A DNA stretch of 64,000 bases from GCA-003244245 sp049673305 (GTDB taxonomy: Bacteria > Actinomycetota > Actinomycetes > Mycobacteriales > Pseudonocardiaceae). Position numbers and translations under genes: made by a program. The stretch is from positions 94,442 to 158,441 of the forward strand of contig JBATXM010000290.1 of the NCBI GenBank assembly GCA_049673305.1. Direction: 5' to 3'. Positions 1 through 10,000 of this stretch are shown piece by piece; positions within the stretch are counted from its first letter, which is position 1; the number at the start of each line of letters is the position of its first letter. The notes under the pieces are model-generated. The model did not search any database. It was not told the origin of the DNA and saw only the letters and a list, made by a program, of their open reading frames with translations.

Positions 1-31
1 TGAACGAAGCTCACGATGGGAGACTGATTCC

Positions 32-1462
32 ATGATGCCGCTGACGGTGCGCGGGCAGACAGGTGATCACGCGGTAGTCCTCGGTGCGAGCATGGCCGGG
101 TTGCTGGCGGCTCGGGTGCTCACCCATGCCTACCGCAAGGTCACGGTGATCGATCGGGACGTCATGCCCGAGATCGGGGCGCAGCGTCGCGGCGTGCCGC
201 AAGGACGCCACATCCATGTCCTGCACCCGCGCGGCAGCGAGGTGCTCGAGGAGCTGTTTCCCGGCTTCACGACCCACGTCGTCCAGGCCGGGGCGCAGCT
301 CGCAGACGCGCTGGGCGGCATCCGTGTCGTGCTATCCGGGCATCGGCTGCGCCAAGCCGACATCGGCCTGTCAACGCTGTTCGCCAGCCGGCCGTTCCTG
401 GAGGGCCAGGTCCGCGCCCGGGTCCGGGCGCTGCCCGGCGTCACCTTCATGGAGAACACCGACATCGTCGGCTTGACGACCACAGCCGACCGGCGCCGGG
501 TCATCGGAGTGCAGTGCCAGCAGTCAGTCAGCAGCCGGCTGAGCCGGCGATCAGATACCGGCCTTGCCGGGGGACCTGAGACGATCGCGGCTGATCTGGT
601 CGTGGACGCCACCGGCCGTGGTTCGCGGACGCCGGTCTGGCTACAGGAATGGGGCTACCAGCGCCCGGCCCAGGACCGGCTTGACATCGGGCTCGGCTAT
701 GCCACGAGGACCTACCGGCTGCATCCCGGCGTCCTCGGGTCGGACAAGGCGATTCTCCTCGGCGCTACGCCGGATAACCCCCGGCTCGGCTTGGTGAGCG
801 CAGTCGAGGGAGGCCGGCACATGGTCGGCCTCGGGGGCATCCTCGGTGACCACCCGCCAACCGATCCGGCCGGCTTCGGCACCTTCGCCGCCAGCTTGAT
901 CTGCCCCGACATCGCGGACGCGATTGGTGGAGCGCAGCCGCTGGACGACCCGGTCGCCTTCCGCTTCCCGGCCAGCGTGCGGCATCGCTATGAACGGCTG
1001 CGCCACTTCCCGGACGGCCTGTTGGTCCTCGGTGACGCGGCCTGCTCATTCAATCCCCTCTACGGTCAGGGCATGACGGTGGCGGCCAATCAGGCGTTGG
1101 CGTTGCGCCGGTTGCTCGCTCGGGGCACGGAACCGGCACCGAGTGAATATTTCCGGGTCATCGCCAAGACGATCGACCCATCATGGGACCTCGCGGTGGG
1201 CGCGGACCTCGGCTTTCCCGATGTGCCCGGCACCCGCACCGTCAGAATCCGCCTGGTCAACGCCTACCTGCCCCGGCTGCACGCGGCGGCTGTCCACGAC
1301 GCGACCCTGGGCGCGGCGTTCGTGCGGGTCGCGGGGCTGATCGAGACACCAGAGACGCTCCTGCGGCCGGACCGCATGCTGCGAGTGTGGTGGGCCAACC
1401 AGTGCCACCCGACCAGTCCTGCGACCACCGTCACACCCAACGTGCACGCGCGGCTTCGATGA
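32..1462 (+). CDS. FAD-dependent oxidoreductase/monooxygenase
   Basis: A 476-aa flavoprotein of the group that includes aromatic hydroxylases and geranylgeranyl-reductase-like enzymes. The N-terminal dinucleotide-binding motif is degenerate but clear (GASMAG, residues 18-23, after a beta strand), and the second FAD motif GDAACSFNP begins near residue 334, followed by the usual YGQGM segment. It should bind FAD and oxidise or reduce a small molecule in the cytoplasm; the substrate cannot be read. The stop codon overlaps the start of the following P450 (ATGA), so the two are translationally coupled and probably act on one metabolite. A GGGAG sequence sits just upstream of the chosen ATG. The window begins 31 bases upstream, so the rest of any gene cluster is not visible. 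Confidence 0.85.
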   Translation: MMPLTVRGQTGDHAVVLGASMAGLLAARVLTHAYRKVTVIDRDVMPEIGAQRRGVPQGRHIHVLHPRGSEVLEELFPGFTTHVVQAGAQLADALGGIRVVLSGHRLRQADIGLSTLFASRPFLEGQVRARVRALPGVTFMENTDIVGLTTTADRRRVIGVQCQQSVSSRLSRRSDTGLAGGPETIAADLVVDATGRGSRTPVWLQEWGYQRPAQDRLDIGLGYATRTYRLHPGVLGSDKAILLGATPDNPRLGLVSAVEGGRHMVGLGGILGDHPPTDPAGFGTFAASLICPDIADAIGGAQPLDDPVAFRFPASVRHRYERLRHFPDGLLVLGDAACSFNPLYGQGMTVAANQALALRRLLARGTEPAPSEYFRVIAKTIDPSWDLAVGADLGFPDVPGTRTVRIRLVNAYLPRLHAAAVHDATLGAAFVRVAGLIETPETLLRPDRMLRVWWANQCHPTSPATTVTPNVHARLR

Positions 1463-2661
1463 CCACCTCCCACGACGACGTCCCCTTGTTCGACATTCTC
1501 GACCCGACGTTTCGGGTCGACTCTCCCGCAGTCCGCGCCGCCGCCGATGCCAGTTGGTGGGCGCGCACCTCGATCGGTATCGCGGTGCTGCGCTACCAGG
1601 AGTGCCTGACGTTGCTGCGGGATCGTCGCCTGCGCCATGGCAGCCTGGACGTGCTGACCGCCCACGGCGTCACCACCGGCTTGTTCGCCGACTGGTTGCG
1701 CGCGATGCTGCTCAACCTCGAAGGCCATCCGCACCAGCGCCAGCGCCAACTCGTGAGCAAGGCGTTCACCCAACGCAGTGTCGATGTGCTGCGGCCCTTC
1801 ATGCGGGCCAAGGCGCATGAACTTGTCGACGGCTTCGCCGACGATGGCAGCTGCGAGTTCATGACCACATTCGCCGACCCGTACCCGGCCTGGGTGATCG
1901 CTGAACTGCTCGGCATCCCCGCCGAGCGCTTCACCGCGTTTCTCGGCTGGGCCACCGACATGGGGCTCGGTTTCAGCCCGGACGCCGCCGCCGAGCAGGC
2001 CCGCATCGACGCAGCCGTCGCGGGCCTCTACGCCTGCTGCGACGAACTGACCGCGCAACGCCGTGAGGACCCAGGCGAGGACATGATCTCCGCGCTGATC
2101 ACAGCGGAGGTCGATGGTGAACGCCTGAGCGCTGCGGAAATACGCATCCTGGTCAGCACACTGGTCTTCGCGGGCCAGGACACCACCCGCAATCAGCTCG
2201 GCCTGGCGATGACCACCTTCACCCAGCACCCCGAGCAGTGGCGACTACTCGCCCAGCGACCCGAGCTGGCCAGCACCGCCGTCGAGGAGCTGATGCGGGT
2301 CAACCCCACCACACCTGTGATCGGCAGGATGGCCACCGAGGATTTCACCTTCCAGGGCGTGGACATCCCGGCCGGCACCCACATCGCGCTGTTCGTGGCC
2401 GCAGCCAACACCGCGCCCGACACCTTCGGTGACGCGCCGTTCGACATCACCGCCCAGCGCCCCGCGCAACTCACCTTCGGCGGCGGCATCCACTACTGCC
2501 TCGGCGTATGGCTGGCCCGCACCGAGATGCGCGAGGCACTGCCGATCCTGGCGTCCCGGCTCGGTGACATCGCGCTCGCCGGACCCGTACCGTCGCGGCC
2601 CCACCTCGGCATTACCGGTCCCATCACCCTGCCCCTGCGATTCACCGGGCTCACCGGTTGA
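1459..2661 (+). CDS. cytochrome P450
   Basis: A 400-aa soluble bacterial P450. The I-helix motif AGQDTT is at residues 238-243, the ExxR motif (ELMR) follows near residue 278, and the haem loop FGGGIHYCLG carries the axial Cys347. All the essential elements of the fold are present and the length is normal. The frame is open further upstream, but the ATG at 1459 overlaps the stop of the flavoenzyme (ATGA) and gives a typical P450 N terminus, so I chose it. No ferredoxin or ferredoxin reductase gene is adjacent, so electrons must come from elsewhere. With its neighbour it looks like a tailoring pair of a biosynthetic pathway; the substrate is unknown. Confidence 0.93.
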   Translation: MTTSHDDVPLFDILDPTFRVDSPAVRAAADASWWARTSIGIAVLRYQECLTLLRDRRLRHGSLDVLTAHGVTTGLFADWLRAMLLNLEGHPHQRQRQLVSKAFTQRSVDVLRPFMRAKAHELVDGFADDGSCEFMTTFADPYPAWVIAELLGIPAERFTAFLGWATDMGLGFSPDAAAEQARIDAAVAGLYACCDELTAQRREDPGEDMISALITAEVDGERLSAAEIRILVSTLVFAGQDTTRNQLGLAMTTFTQHPEQWRLLAQRPELASTAVEELMRVNPTTPVIGRMATEDFTFQGVDIPAGTHIALFVAAANTAPDTFGDAPFDITAQRPAQLTFGGGIHYCLGVWLARTEMREALPILASRLGDIALAGPVPSRPHLGITGPITLPLRFTGLTG

Positions 2662-2722
2662 CGCCAGGGTTTCGCAGCCCGGCTCCTTGGACCAAAGGCC
2701 TCACGGCCCAGTCGACGAGAGG

Positions 2723-2762
2723 GCCCCTCGCGGAAACGAGGGGGAGGTGTTCCGCGAGGGGC
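2723..2762. terminator. hairpin between convergent genes
   Basis: A perfect 12-bp inverted repeat (GCCCCTCGCGGA at 2723-2734 and its complement at 2751-2762) with a 16-nt loop. It lies 61 bp after the P450 stop and upstream of the 3' end of the minus-strand gtrA-like gene, so it can serve both directions. No T tract follows, as is common in GC-rich actinobacteria. The rest of 2763-2906 shows nothing recognisable. Confidence 0.55.
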
Positions 2763-2906
2763 GGCGGATCCGGCTGGGGGTCCCGAACCCGCATGACTCA
2801 TTGTGCCACTAGAAGAATGCTCCATGCGAGTGATACCCCGGCGTGGCGCACGCATTACACTGCGGCGCGTCGTCGTCATCACCCCTTTGGGCAAGCTGGT
2901 GACAGA

Positions 2907-3311
2907 TCAGTACCGAAAGATTACTGTGCGTTGTACAATAAAGTTGATGCACGTGGCGATGCCCTGGGCGACGACAAACGCATAAGTGATCACGCCACGG
3001 CTTGGCGGCAGCAGTGTGAGCATCACCGCGTTCATCCCGACTTGGGCGACGAAGGTAATCCCGTACAGCGCCATGACCGAAGCAAGCTGCGCCCGACCAC
3101 CCCGGCCCTGGAACGTCCACCGGCGGTTGATCAAGTAGGCGGTGGTGGTGCCGGCGATGAATCCGAGCGCCTTGGCCAGATGCACCCACAGGCCCAGCGC
3201 CAGCAATGTCTGATAGCTGCTGTAGTCCACCATGGCGGAGATCCCGCCGACCAGCGCAAAGCGGATGAGCTGAGTGGACAGGCGCAGGCGCTGCGCGGGC
3301 AGTGCGGCCAA
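2907..3311 (-). CDS. GtrA-family membrane protein (Rv3789-like)
   Basis: A 134-aa protein with four predicted membrane segments and the GtrA hallmarks: an N-terminal RFALVGG stretch, then YLINRRWTF after the second helix and a C-terminal NFIVQRTVIF. GtrA proteins are proposed to move polyprenyl-linked sugars across the membrane or to act as scaffolds for them; Rv3789 of M. tuberculosis lies beside dprE1 and has been linked to decaprenyl-phosphoryl-arabinose supply. Here the gene is divergent from the first Emb-like gene with 117 bp between them, which supports a role in arabinan assembly. The exact activity of the family is disputed, so the role is inferred from context. Confidence 0.85.
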   Translation of the reverse strand: MAALPAQRLRLSTQLIRFALVGGISAMVDYSSYQTLLALGLWVHLAKALGFIAGTTTAYLINRRWTFQGRGGRAQLASVMALYGITFVAQVGMNAVMLTLLPPSRGVITYAFVVAQGIATCINFIVQRTVIFRY

Positions 3312-3428
3312 CTGGGTTCCTCCCTGGGCTCCGGGCCAGACGTGGTTCCTGACTGGACGTGGTCAGGTCTGAGCAGGGTATCGGCAGGGCACGCCGGCAC
3401 CCGAACAGTGGCCGGTTACCCTCCCGCC

Positions 3429-6400
3429 GTGCCTGCGGCCCCCGATTCGAAACAGATCACGGCGTGGCAGGCGGGGGTGTTGGCTGGACTGGCCATCCTG
3501 ACTCTGTTCGCGGCACTCGGAGTGCTGTTGGCCCCAGTCGTCGTCGACGACCCGGTGGTCAGCTGGCCTCAGGCTGGTCAGCGAGCCCGTTCCACCGTGC
3601 TGCCGCTGGTGCCCTACCGGCCGTTGAGCCTGGACGCCCGGGTGCCGTGCACCGCGCTGTCCCCGCTGAACCGAGGGTCAGCGGGCGGTGACGCGCTGCG
3701 CACTCTGCCCGCCACCGCTAGCCAGCCGGGCACCGTCGGTCAGGGTCTGGTTGTCGCGGTGCACCGCGACATCGTGCAGGTCAGCGGCTCGGGTGAGGTC
3801 TTGTTGCGGGAAGTGTTGCCCGTCGGTGGTTGCACCTACCAGGTGCTAGCCGACGCCGGTGGGGTACGGGTACTGCGCGACGGGGTGCCGAGGGGATCCG
3901 CCGCATTGCGGGTGCCCCAGGTCAGTGAGCTGGCCACCGACACCGACAGTCAACCGGCGAGCGCGGGTCTGGCGGTGTCGTTGCACACCGATGCCCGCTA
4001 TGAGTCCACCCCGACAGCGCTGAAGACCGGCCTGCTGGTGGTATGCGCCGCAGGCCTGTTGACCCTGCTCGCCTTGGCATGGTGGTGGTGGGGAGGTCAG
4101 GGGCCTATTCAGGAGCCCAGTCAGGGGTACCTCAAGCGACCCAGGCTAGGGGTGGCGGACCTGGTACTGGTGGTCACCGCAGCGGTGTGGGTGCTGCTTG
4201 CTCCGACGAACTTCGATGATTCGTGGTACCTCCTGATGGCCCGAGCGGCCAACACCTCCGGCTCGGTCGGCAATGCGATCTACATGTTCAACGTCACCGA
4301 GAACCCTTTCGTGGCGAGCCAGTACGTGCTGCAGGCGTGGGGCTGGCTGGGTCAACCTCAGGGGGTGGGTGGCTGGGGGCTGGCCTGGATGCGGCTGGTG
4401 CCGCTGGGCTACGGGCTAGCCACCTGGCTGCTGTTGCGCTTGTATCTCGTCGCGGGTTTCGGCCGGGAACTGGGTACCGGCCGGGCCGTATGGGCGCTCC
4501 TGGTGGCCTATCTCCTGTGGTGGCTGCCCTACGGGATGACGCTGCGCCCGGAGCCGCTGATCGTGCTGCTCGCCGCCGCAACGCTGCTGCTGGCCGAGCT
4601 GGCCCGACGCCGCCGCTCAATCGGCGCGCTGGCCGTGGCCACCACGACCGCCGCGCTGGCGATGTCGGTCTCCCCGTCCGGGCTGGTCGCCGTGGCCCCG
4701 CTGGTGCTGGCGCTGCCCTGGCTGTGGCGCACTCTGCGCGCGCAGAGTGCGCTGCCTCGGGTGGCCGCAGTCCTGCTGCTGGCCGCCTCGAGCAGCGCTC
4801 TGGTGCTCGTCGGGTTCGCCGACGCCACCCTCGGCGACGTATTGGAATCCACCGCTGTGCACCAGTGGTACTACCAGACTTTCTCCTGGTACCAGGAAAC
4901 AGTCCACTACCAGACGATCCTCAGCTTTGAGGACTCCAGCCAGTGGGCCCGTCGGGCACCTGTCGTACTCACCATCGCGGTGCTGCTCATCGCCGCGGTG
5001 AGCAGCACCCGCCAGTTCAGCAAAAACCCGCACCACAACGACCCGGTGCGCCGGCTGCTGGTGAGCAGCGCGGCCAGCTCGGCGATAGCCCTGGCGCTGC
5101 TCACACCGACGCCCACGAAGTTCGTCAACCACTTCGGGGCGGCGGCGGCCGCGCCCACAGCGCTGCTCGCCGCAGCTCTGCTGCGGTCCGCACTGCCGGA
5201 TTGCCGGCTCAGCCAGGGGCATCAGCGGCATCAGCGCTATTACTGGGACGGCGTTGTTCTGCCCGCGATAGGGACGGCGACGCTGGTGGGCGCGGTGTCC
5301 CTGAGCTTCGCTGGGCCGAACCTGTGGCGACCTTATTCCGACCGGGGCCAGCCCTTCGGCGACCACCTCACCGCAGCCCAGGATCACCCTGACCTCGGGA
5401 GCATGCGTCCCACGCTGGGACCCGTGCAACTGGCCAACCCGACGCTCTGGGTGGCGGTCGCGCTCATTGCGGCCTGCGGGATGTGGTGGTCGCATCGCCG
5501 TGCTCGGGTCATCAGGCTGACCCCCGACCGTGCCGTGCTGCTGGCCGGGTCAAGCACGATGGTGGTGATGACCATCGTTGTCTTCGCCTGGGCGCCGGTG
5601 CGCCAATACCCCGGCTGGTCGGTGGCCCTGTCCACGACCCGAGCGGCGCTGGGTGAACCATGCGCGCTGGCCGACTACGCCCAGGTCCTCGTCGATACCG
5701 CGGTGCAACCGGTTCCCGCCGGGCCGGCGATCACTTCCGGAGCATTCACCGCCGCAGCGAGCCGACCAGCACCGGTGCCCCCGCCGGCTGCCGGCACGCT
5801 AGTCTGGCACGACGCCCTCACCCGTGAGAGTGACCCACACACAGACCCAGACACCGGCCCCCTGACAAATCCAGGGGGCCTGCTCGTGACGCCGTGGTTC
5901 ACGCTGCCCGCCGATAGTGGCGCCACGTTGCTGGTCCCGCTGCTCGGCGCCCAGCCGGGCCAGCAGCTGAACCTGGAGTACACCACGGCCACAGGACACA
6001 GCCCCGCTGTGGCGGGCAGCGTGGCACTGCGAGCAGACCGAACCATGCCGAGGACGCAGTGGCAACAGGTGGCCCTCGCTCTGGACCGGCTAGGTCCGGC
6101 CCGGCCCTCGAAGGTGCGGCTGGTCATTCGGGCTCAGCTAGCCGGCGCGCAGAGCTGGCTGGCGGTAGGCCAACCGCGGCTGGCCCGCTGGCGCCCGCTG
6201 GCGGCGTTAACCGCCGGAGCGCCGGTGTACGTCGACCAGCTCACCGCGACGCTGCTGCCGTGTGTCGATCAGGTCAGCGTCAAGCATGGCATCACGCGAG
6301 CACCCGAGGTGCTGGTGCGCAGCGACGAAGGGTTCAGCCGGGGGTTCCTCGATCTCGGTTTCGAGCTGCTGCGGGGCGGCACGCTGGTGCCGGTGACCCG

Positions 6401-6593
6401 CTGCGCGACCACCGTGCAAGTGCCGGCTCGGCTGGTGCCCAGTGGGCCGCCCACCCTGCCCTGGGGTCGGGTGGAACGGGTGGTGTACGACCACCCCGTC
6501 GGGCTGGTCGACCTGCGTCTCGAGGCGCGCCGGCGGGCGGGCTGGACGCGACTGCCCACCTTGGCGGACAAGAGCTACCACGGGAACCCCTAA
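3429..6593 (+). CDS. Emb-type arabinosyltransferase, paralogue 1
   Basis: A 1054-aa GT53-type membrane glycosyltransferase. A first membrane segment lies near residues 14-35, followed by an extracytoplasmic domain starting at a VVSWPQAG stretch, about a dozen further helices, and a large C-terminal extracytoplasmic carbohydrate-binding region. The first long loop carries the Asp pair (D263-D264, in NFDDSW), where EmbB and EmbC have their catalytic Asp; a WLPYGMTLRPEP segment matches the conserved RPEP region. It should use decaprenyl-phosphoryl-arabinose to extend arabinan. The reading frame is open far upstream of 3429, but residues before this GTG look like noise and overlap gtrA, so the GTG giving a short cytoplasmic N terminus was chosen. 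Very similar throughout to the next gene, so a tandem duplicate. Confidence 0.88.
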   Translation: MPAAPDSKQITAWQAGVLAGLAILTLFAALGVLLAPVVVDDPVVSWPQAGQRARSTVLPLVPYRPLSLDARVPCTALSPLNRGSAGGDALRTLPATASQPGTVGQGLVVAVHRDIVQVSGSGEVLLREVLPVGGCTYQVLADAGGVRVLRDGVPRGSAALRVPQVSELATDTDSQPASAGLAVSLHTDARYESTPTALKTGLLVVCAAGLLTLLALAWWWWGGQGPIQEPSQGYLKRPRLGVADLVLVVTAAVWVLLAPTNFDDSWYLLMARAANTSGSVGNAIYMFNVTENPFVASQYVLQAWGWLGQPQGVGGWGLAWMRLVPLGYGLATWLLLRLYLVAGFGRELGTGRAVWALLVAYLLWWLPYGMTLRPEPLIVLLAAATLLLAELARRRRSIGALAVATTTAALAMSVSPSGLVAVAPLVLALPWLWRTLRAQSALPRVAAVLLLAASSSALVLVGFADATLGDVLESTAVHQWYYQTFSWYQETVHYQTILSFEDSSQWARRAPVVLTIAVLLIAAVSSTRQFSKNPHHNDPVRRLLVSSAASSAIALALLTPTPTKFVNHFGAAAAAPTALLAAALLRSALPDCRLSQGHQRHQRYYWDGVVLPAIGTATLVGAVSLSFAGPNLWRPYSDRGQPFGDHLTAAQDHPDLGSMRPTLGPVQLANPTLWVAVALIAACGMWWSHRRARVIRLTPDRAVLLAGSSTMVVMTIVVFAWAPVRQYPGWSVALSTTRAALGEPCALADYAQVLVDTAVQPVPAGPAITSGAFTAAASRPAPVPPPAAGTLVWHDALTRESDPHTDPDTGPLTNPGGLLVTPWFTLPADSGATLLVPLLGAQPGQQLNLEYTTATGHSPAVAGSVALRADRTMPRTQWQQVALALDRLGPARPSKVRLVIRAQLAGAQSWLAVGQPRLARWRPLAALTAGAPVYVDQLTATLLPCVDQVSVKHGITRAPEVLVRSDEGFSRGFLDLGFELLRGGTLVPVTRCATTVQVPARLVPSGPPTLPWGRVERVVYDHPVGLVDLRLEARRRAGWTRLPTLADKSYHGNP

Positions 6594-6663
6594 CTAGTTG
6601 AACTGTGCTCGGGGAGCCGACGCCAACCACACGTGGTCAGACAGCTAGACGTACCCTGCCGCA

Positions 6664-9600
6664 GTGCCGAGCCGTGTTCACCCCGACGCGCAGAGTCAAC
6701 GGTGGCAGGGGTGGACAGTCGCGGCGTTGGCGCTACTCACCGGGGTGTTGGGGATCCTTGTGGCGCTCGCCCCGGTGACCGCTGACGATCCGGTGGTGAG
6801 CTGGCCACGCGCTGGGCAGCAGCCCACCTCCACGGTGCTGCCGCTGTCGCCCTACCGCCCGCTGCGGCTCACCGCGACGGTCCCGTGCACGACGCTGCAG
6901 GCGCTGAACGCTCGCCCGGCGGGAGGGGAGGCGCTGCGCACGCTGCCTGCCGATGTGGGCGCGACCCCGGGTGAGGGCCTGGTGGTGGCCGCCGCTCGGG
7001 GCATCGTGACGGTCACCGCCTCCGGGGTACAGCTACTGCGCCAACCGCTGCCGGCTGGGGACTGCTCCTACCGGGTGTCCGCCGACGCCAGTGGGGTGGG
7101 AGTGTCACGTGCCGGTGTCACCCTCGGCACCAGGGCTGACCTGCTGGTGCCCCAGGTCGCCGAGCTGCAGACCGACGCCGTGATACGAAGGGCCGGCCTG
7201 TCGGTGCAGCTGCACACCGACGCGCGATACCAGTCCCGCCCCACGCTGCTCAAGACGGCACTGCTGGCCGCGCATGGTCTCGCGCTCGCGGCGTTGCTCG
7301 TGCTGGCCTGGCGGTGGTGGCGGGGCACCGGGCCCGGGCTGGTCCGGCCGCGCCCGGCGTGGGCGGATGCGATGGTGGTCGCGGTGTCGCTGGGCTGGGT
7401 GGTGGCGGGCCCGGTCAACATCGACGACTCGTGGTATCTGCTGATGGCCCGCAACGCGATGCAGTCGGGCTACATCGGCAACGTGATCTACCAGTTCAAC
7501 GTCACCGAGAACCCGTTTTCCGCCAGCCAGTACATCATGCAAGCCTGGGGTGCGCTGGGAGACAACTGGAGCCTGGCCTGGATGCGGCTGCTGCCGCTGG
7601 CCTACGGGCTGGCGACCTACGCGCTGCTGCGGGTGCTGGTCGCGACGGTGCTGGACCGGGTGGCGAAGCAACCTCTGGTGCCGTGGGCGGTGGCGGTCGC
7701 GCACTTGCTGTGGTGGCTGCCCTACGGCATGACGCTACGCCCTGAACCGCTGATCACCCTGGGCACTGCGGCTGTGCTCGTGCTCGTCGAGTTGGCCCGG
7801 CGGCGGTGCTCGGTGGGGGTACTCACCAGCGCCACCGCGCTGGCCGCGCTCACCGTCACAGCCTCCCCTACCGGCCTGGTCGCCGCCGCGCCGTTGGTGT
7901 TGTGCCTGCCGTGGCTGTGGCGGTGCTGGCGGGCCGCGGATGCGCGCAGCCGAGCCGCCGCGGTGCTGCTGGTGGGTGCGGCCGCCTCGATCGTCATCCC
8001 GGTCGCCTTCGCCGACGCCACGCTGGGCGACGTGCTGGAGTCAGTTGCGGTGCACCGCTGGTACTACCGCCAAAACGCCTGGTACGACGAGTACCTGCCG
8101 TATGCGAACCTGCTGGCCGCCGACGAGCGGGGGGCGTGGGGCAAGCGGGCTCCGGTGCTGCTCACCCTGGGCGTGCTGCTCGCCGTGGCCCTCGGCGCGG
8201 GTCAGCGCGCCGGCACCGGCGGGCGCAGCGGGCGGCTGCTCGGCGAGACAGCGGTGATCACCGCGCTGAGCCTGGCCGCGATGGCGCTCACCCCGACGAA
8301 GTGGGTGAACCACTTCGGGGCCATCGCCGCCCCGGCCACCGTCCTGTTGGCCACTGCGGTGATCCGCTCTCCGCTCCCTCGGCGAGCCGGCGCCGTGACG
8401 CTGGCCATCGGCACTGCCGGGCTGGTGGCTGTCACGTCGATCGCCTTCGCCGGCCCCAACCTGTGGCGTCCACTGTCGGACTGGGGCCAGCCCTTCGGCA
8501 ACCACCTGCTCATCGAGACCCCGTACGTGCAGAGCCTGCTCGCACCGTCGCTGGGACCGCTGGCGTTACGCAACCCGCTGCTGTGGCTGGCTCTCGCCTG
8601 GGTGGGGTGGCGGTGGACGCGACAGCGGGCTCCGGATCGGGCCGTGTTGGTCGGCGCCACCGGCTTGGGGGTGGTGCTGATGCTGGTGGTGTTCACCATC
8701 GCGCCACTGCGCCAGTACCCGGGCACCTCGGTGGCGCTGATGAACCTGCGCGCGCTCACCGGCCGGCCCTGCGGCCTGGCCTCGGCGGTGCAGGTGTTCA
8801 CCGACGTCACACCTGGGTTGGGGCCTGCCGCCGGGCCCGCCGCGCTCTCCGGGGACATGCGGGCGGTACCGCTGCCAGAATCGACACCGGTACCGATCAC
8901 CGCACCGAACAGCACGGTGTGGCACGACGACGTCTCCAGCGGTACCGGCCCCGGAACCGGTACTGGCACCGTCCAGACTCCCTGGTACCCATTGCCCGCT
9001 CACGTACCCAACGACTGGATAACCGTCGCGCTGCGCGGCACGCTGACCCGTGAGCAGCGGATCGTGGTGCAGGTGGGAACTGGCGACCCGGCCGCCCCAG
9101 AGGAGATCCGCACGGTGTCGCTGCCCGCCATCGAGGACAAGCCTGGCTGGACCGAGGTCGCTGTCGCACTGGCCGACGCCGGCCTGGCCGCGCCGACCGC
9201 GGTGCGGGTGGTGGCCCAAGACCGCGTCGCCGGTCCGGGCAGTTGGCTGGCACTCGCGCAACCACGGCTGAGCGCGCCACGACCAGTCACCGACGTCCTC
9301 GCGGGACGGCCGGTGTTCGCCGACCAGGTGAGCGCCGCGCTGTGGCCCTGCCAGGATCAGATCGCCGTGCGGGACGGCCTGGTGCAGCCGCCCGCGATGC
9401 GGCTGCGGGTCGCGGACGGGATGGAGAGCTCGACCAGCCAGAACTCGACCTTTCCGGACAATGGCGGAACTCTGCTGCAAGTGGAGCGCACCACCAGGTT
9501 CGTTGAGCTGCCCACCCGGCTCGCCCCACCGGGCATACCTACACTGGGCTGGGGCCACGTCGAGGAAGTGCTCTACACCCACCCGGTGGGTCTGGTTGAC

Positions 9601-9690
9601 CTGCACATCGAACACCCACGACGCGCCGGATGGACCCGCCTACCCACGTTGATCGGAGAGCGCTACACCGGCCGCGCCTACATCGGGTGA
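6664..9690 (+). CDS. Emb-type arabinosyltransferase, paralogue 2
   Basis: A 1008-aa paralogue of the preceding gene, 70 bp downstream and probably co-transcribed. It has the same order of parts: N-terminal helix, VVSWPRAG extracytoplasmic start, Asp pair D254-D255 in NIDDSW, the FNVTENPF segment, WLPYGMTLRPEP, and a C-terminal lectin-like domain ending in an RAGWTRLPTL motif also found in paralogue 1. Both differ from the classical DDDG-type loop seen in the third Emb gene of this window (15476-18688). Function by family: transfer of arabinofuranose from decaprenyl-phosphoryl-arabinose on the outer face of the membrane. Whether the two paralogues work as a heterodimer like EmbA-EmbB is a guess. 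Confidence 0.87.
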   Translation: MPSRVHPDAQSQRWQGWTVAALALLTGVLGILVALAPVTADDPVVSWPRAGQQPTSTVLPLSPYRPLRLTATVPCTTLQALNARPAGGEALRTLPADVGATPGEGLVVAAARGIVTVTASGVQLLRQPLPAGDCSYRVSADASGVGVSRAGVTLGTRADLLVPQVAELQTDAVIRRAGLSVQLHTDARYQSRPTLLKTALLAAHGLALAALLVLAWRWWRGTGPGLVRPRPAWADAMVVAVSLGWVVAGPVNIDDSWYLLMARNAMQSGYIGNVIYQFNVTENPFSASQYIMQAWGALGDNWSLAWMRLLPLAYGLATYALLRVLVATVLDRVAKQPLVPWAVAVAHLLWWLPYGMTLRPEPLITLGTAAVLVLVELARRRCSVGVLTSATALAALTVTASPTGLVAAAPLVLCLPWLWRCWRAADARSRAAAVLLVGAAASIVIPVAFADATLGDVLESVAVHRWYYRQNAWYDEYLPYANLLAADERGAWGKRAPVLLTLGVLLAVALGAGQRAGTGGRSGRLLGETAVITALSLAAMALTPTKWVNHFGAIAAPATVLLATAVIRSPLPRRAGAVTLAIGTAGLVAVTSIAFAGPNLWRPLSDWGQPFGNHLLIETPYVQSLLAPSLGPLALRNPLLWLALAWVGWRWTRQRAPDRAVLVGATGLGVVLMLVVFTIAPLRQYPGTSVALMNLRALTGRPCGLASAVQVFTDVTPGLGPAAGPAALSGDMRAVPLPESTPVPITAPNSTVWHDDVSSGTGPGTGTGTVQTPWYPLPAHVPNDWITVALRGTLTREQRIVVQVGTGDPAAPEEIRTVSLPAIEDKPGWTEVAVALADAGLAAPTAVRVVAQDRVAGPGSWLALAQPRLSAPRPVTDVLAGRPVFADQVSAALWPCQDQIAVRDGLVQPPAMRLRVADGMESSTSQNSTFPDNGGTLLQVERTTRFVELPTRLAPPGIPTLGWGHVEEVLYTHPVGLVDLHIEHPRRAGWTRLPTLIGERYTGRAYIG

Positions 9691-9769
9691 TACCGCCCCC
9701 TTTACCGGACGCTCTTTCCATGGAGGAGAGGTGCACAAGCATCCATAAGACCATGCGGACCATGGGGTA

Positions 9770-10000
9770 TTAGGGGGTGAGGACGCGGACCAGGTGGGGT
9801 TGGATGCGGACCAGGGCGCTCTCGTCGTCAAACAGGACGAATAGGCGGGTAATGCCGCGGTCGATGACCCGGCCGTACCGGTGCAGCCGCAATGGCGCCG
9901 CCCCGAGGAACGCATCGACCGCGCCCTGCTCGATCCGGCACAACGGGAGAATTGGGGTGCCGTCGACGTCGCACCAGTGATCGTCGGAGTCAGCGGGCAT
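9770..10000 (-). CDS. small conserved-looking protein, unknown
   Basis: A 76-aa hydrophilic protein with no recognised motif. It starts at an ATG with GAGGGGA about 8 nt upstream and contains a Cys-bearing N terminus (DDHWCDVDG) and a beta-rich middle (RLHRYGRVIDRG, RLFVLFDDE). The codon pattern is typical of its neighbours. It diverges from the XRE regulator at 10308, and the 307-bp spacer holds a 39-bp perfect palindrome, so it may be controlled by that regulator. No function is proposed. Confidence 0.6.
   Translation of the reverse strand: MPADSDDHWCDVDGTPILPLCRIEQGAVDAFLGAAPLRLHRYGRVIDRGITRLFVLFDDESALVRIQPHLVRVLTP

Noticed and set aside
2658..3428. In-frame extension of the first Emb gene by 257 residues upstream
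   Set aside because: The extension overlaps the gtrA-like gene on the other strand, is rich in unlikely low-order residues, and would put a long soluble part before the first Emb helix. GTG 3429 gives the usual short N terminus.
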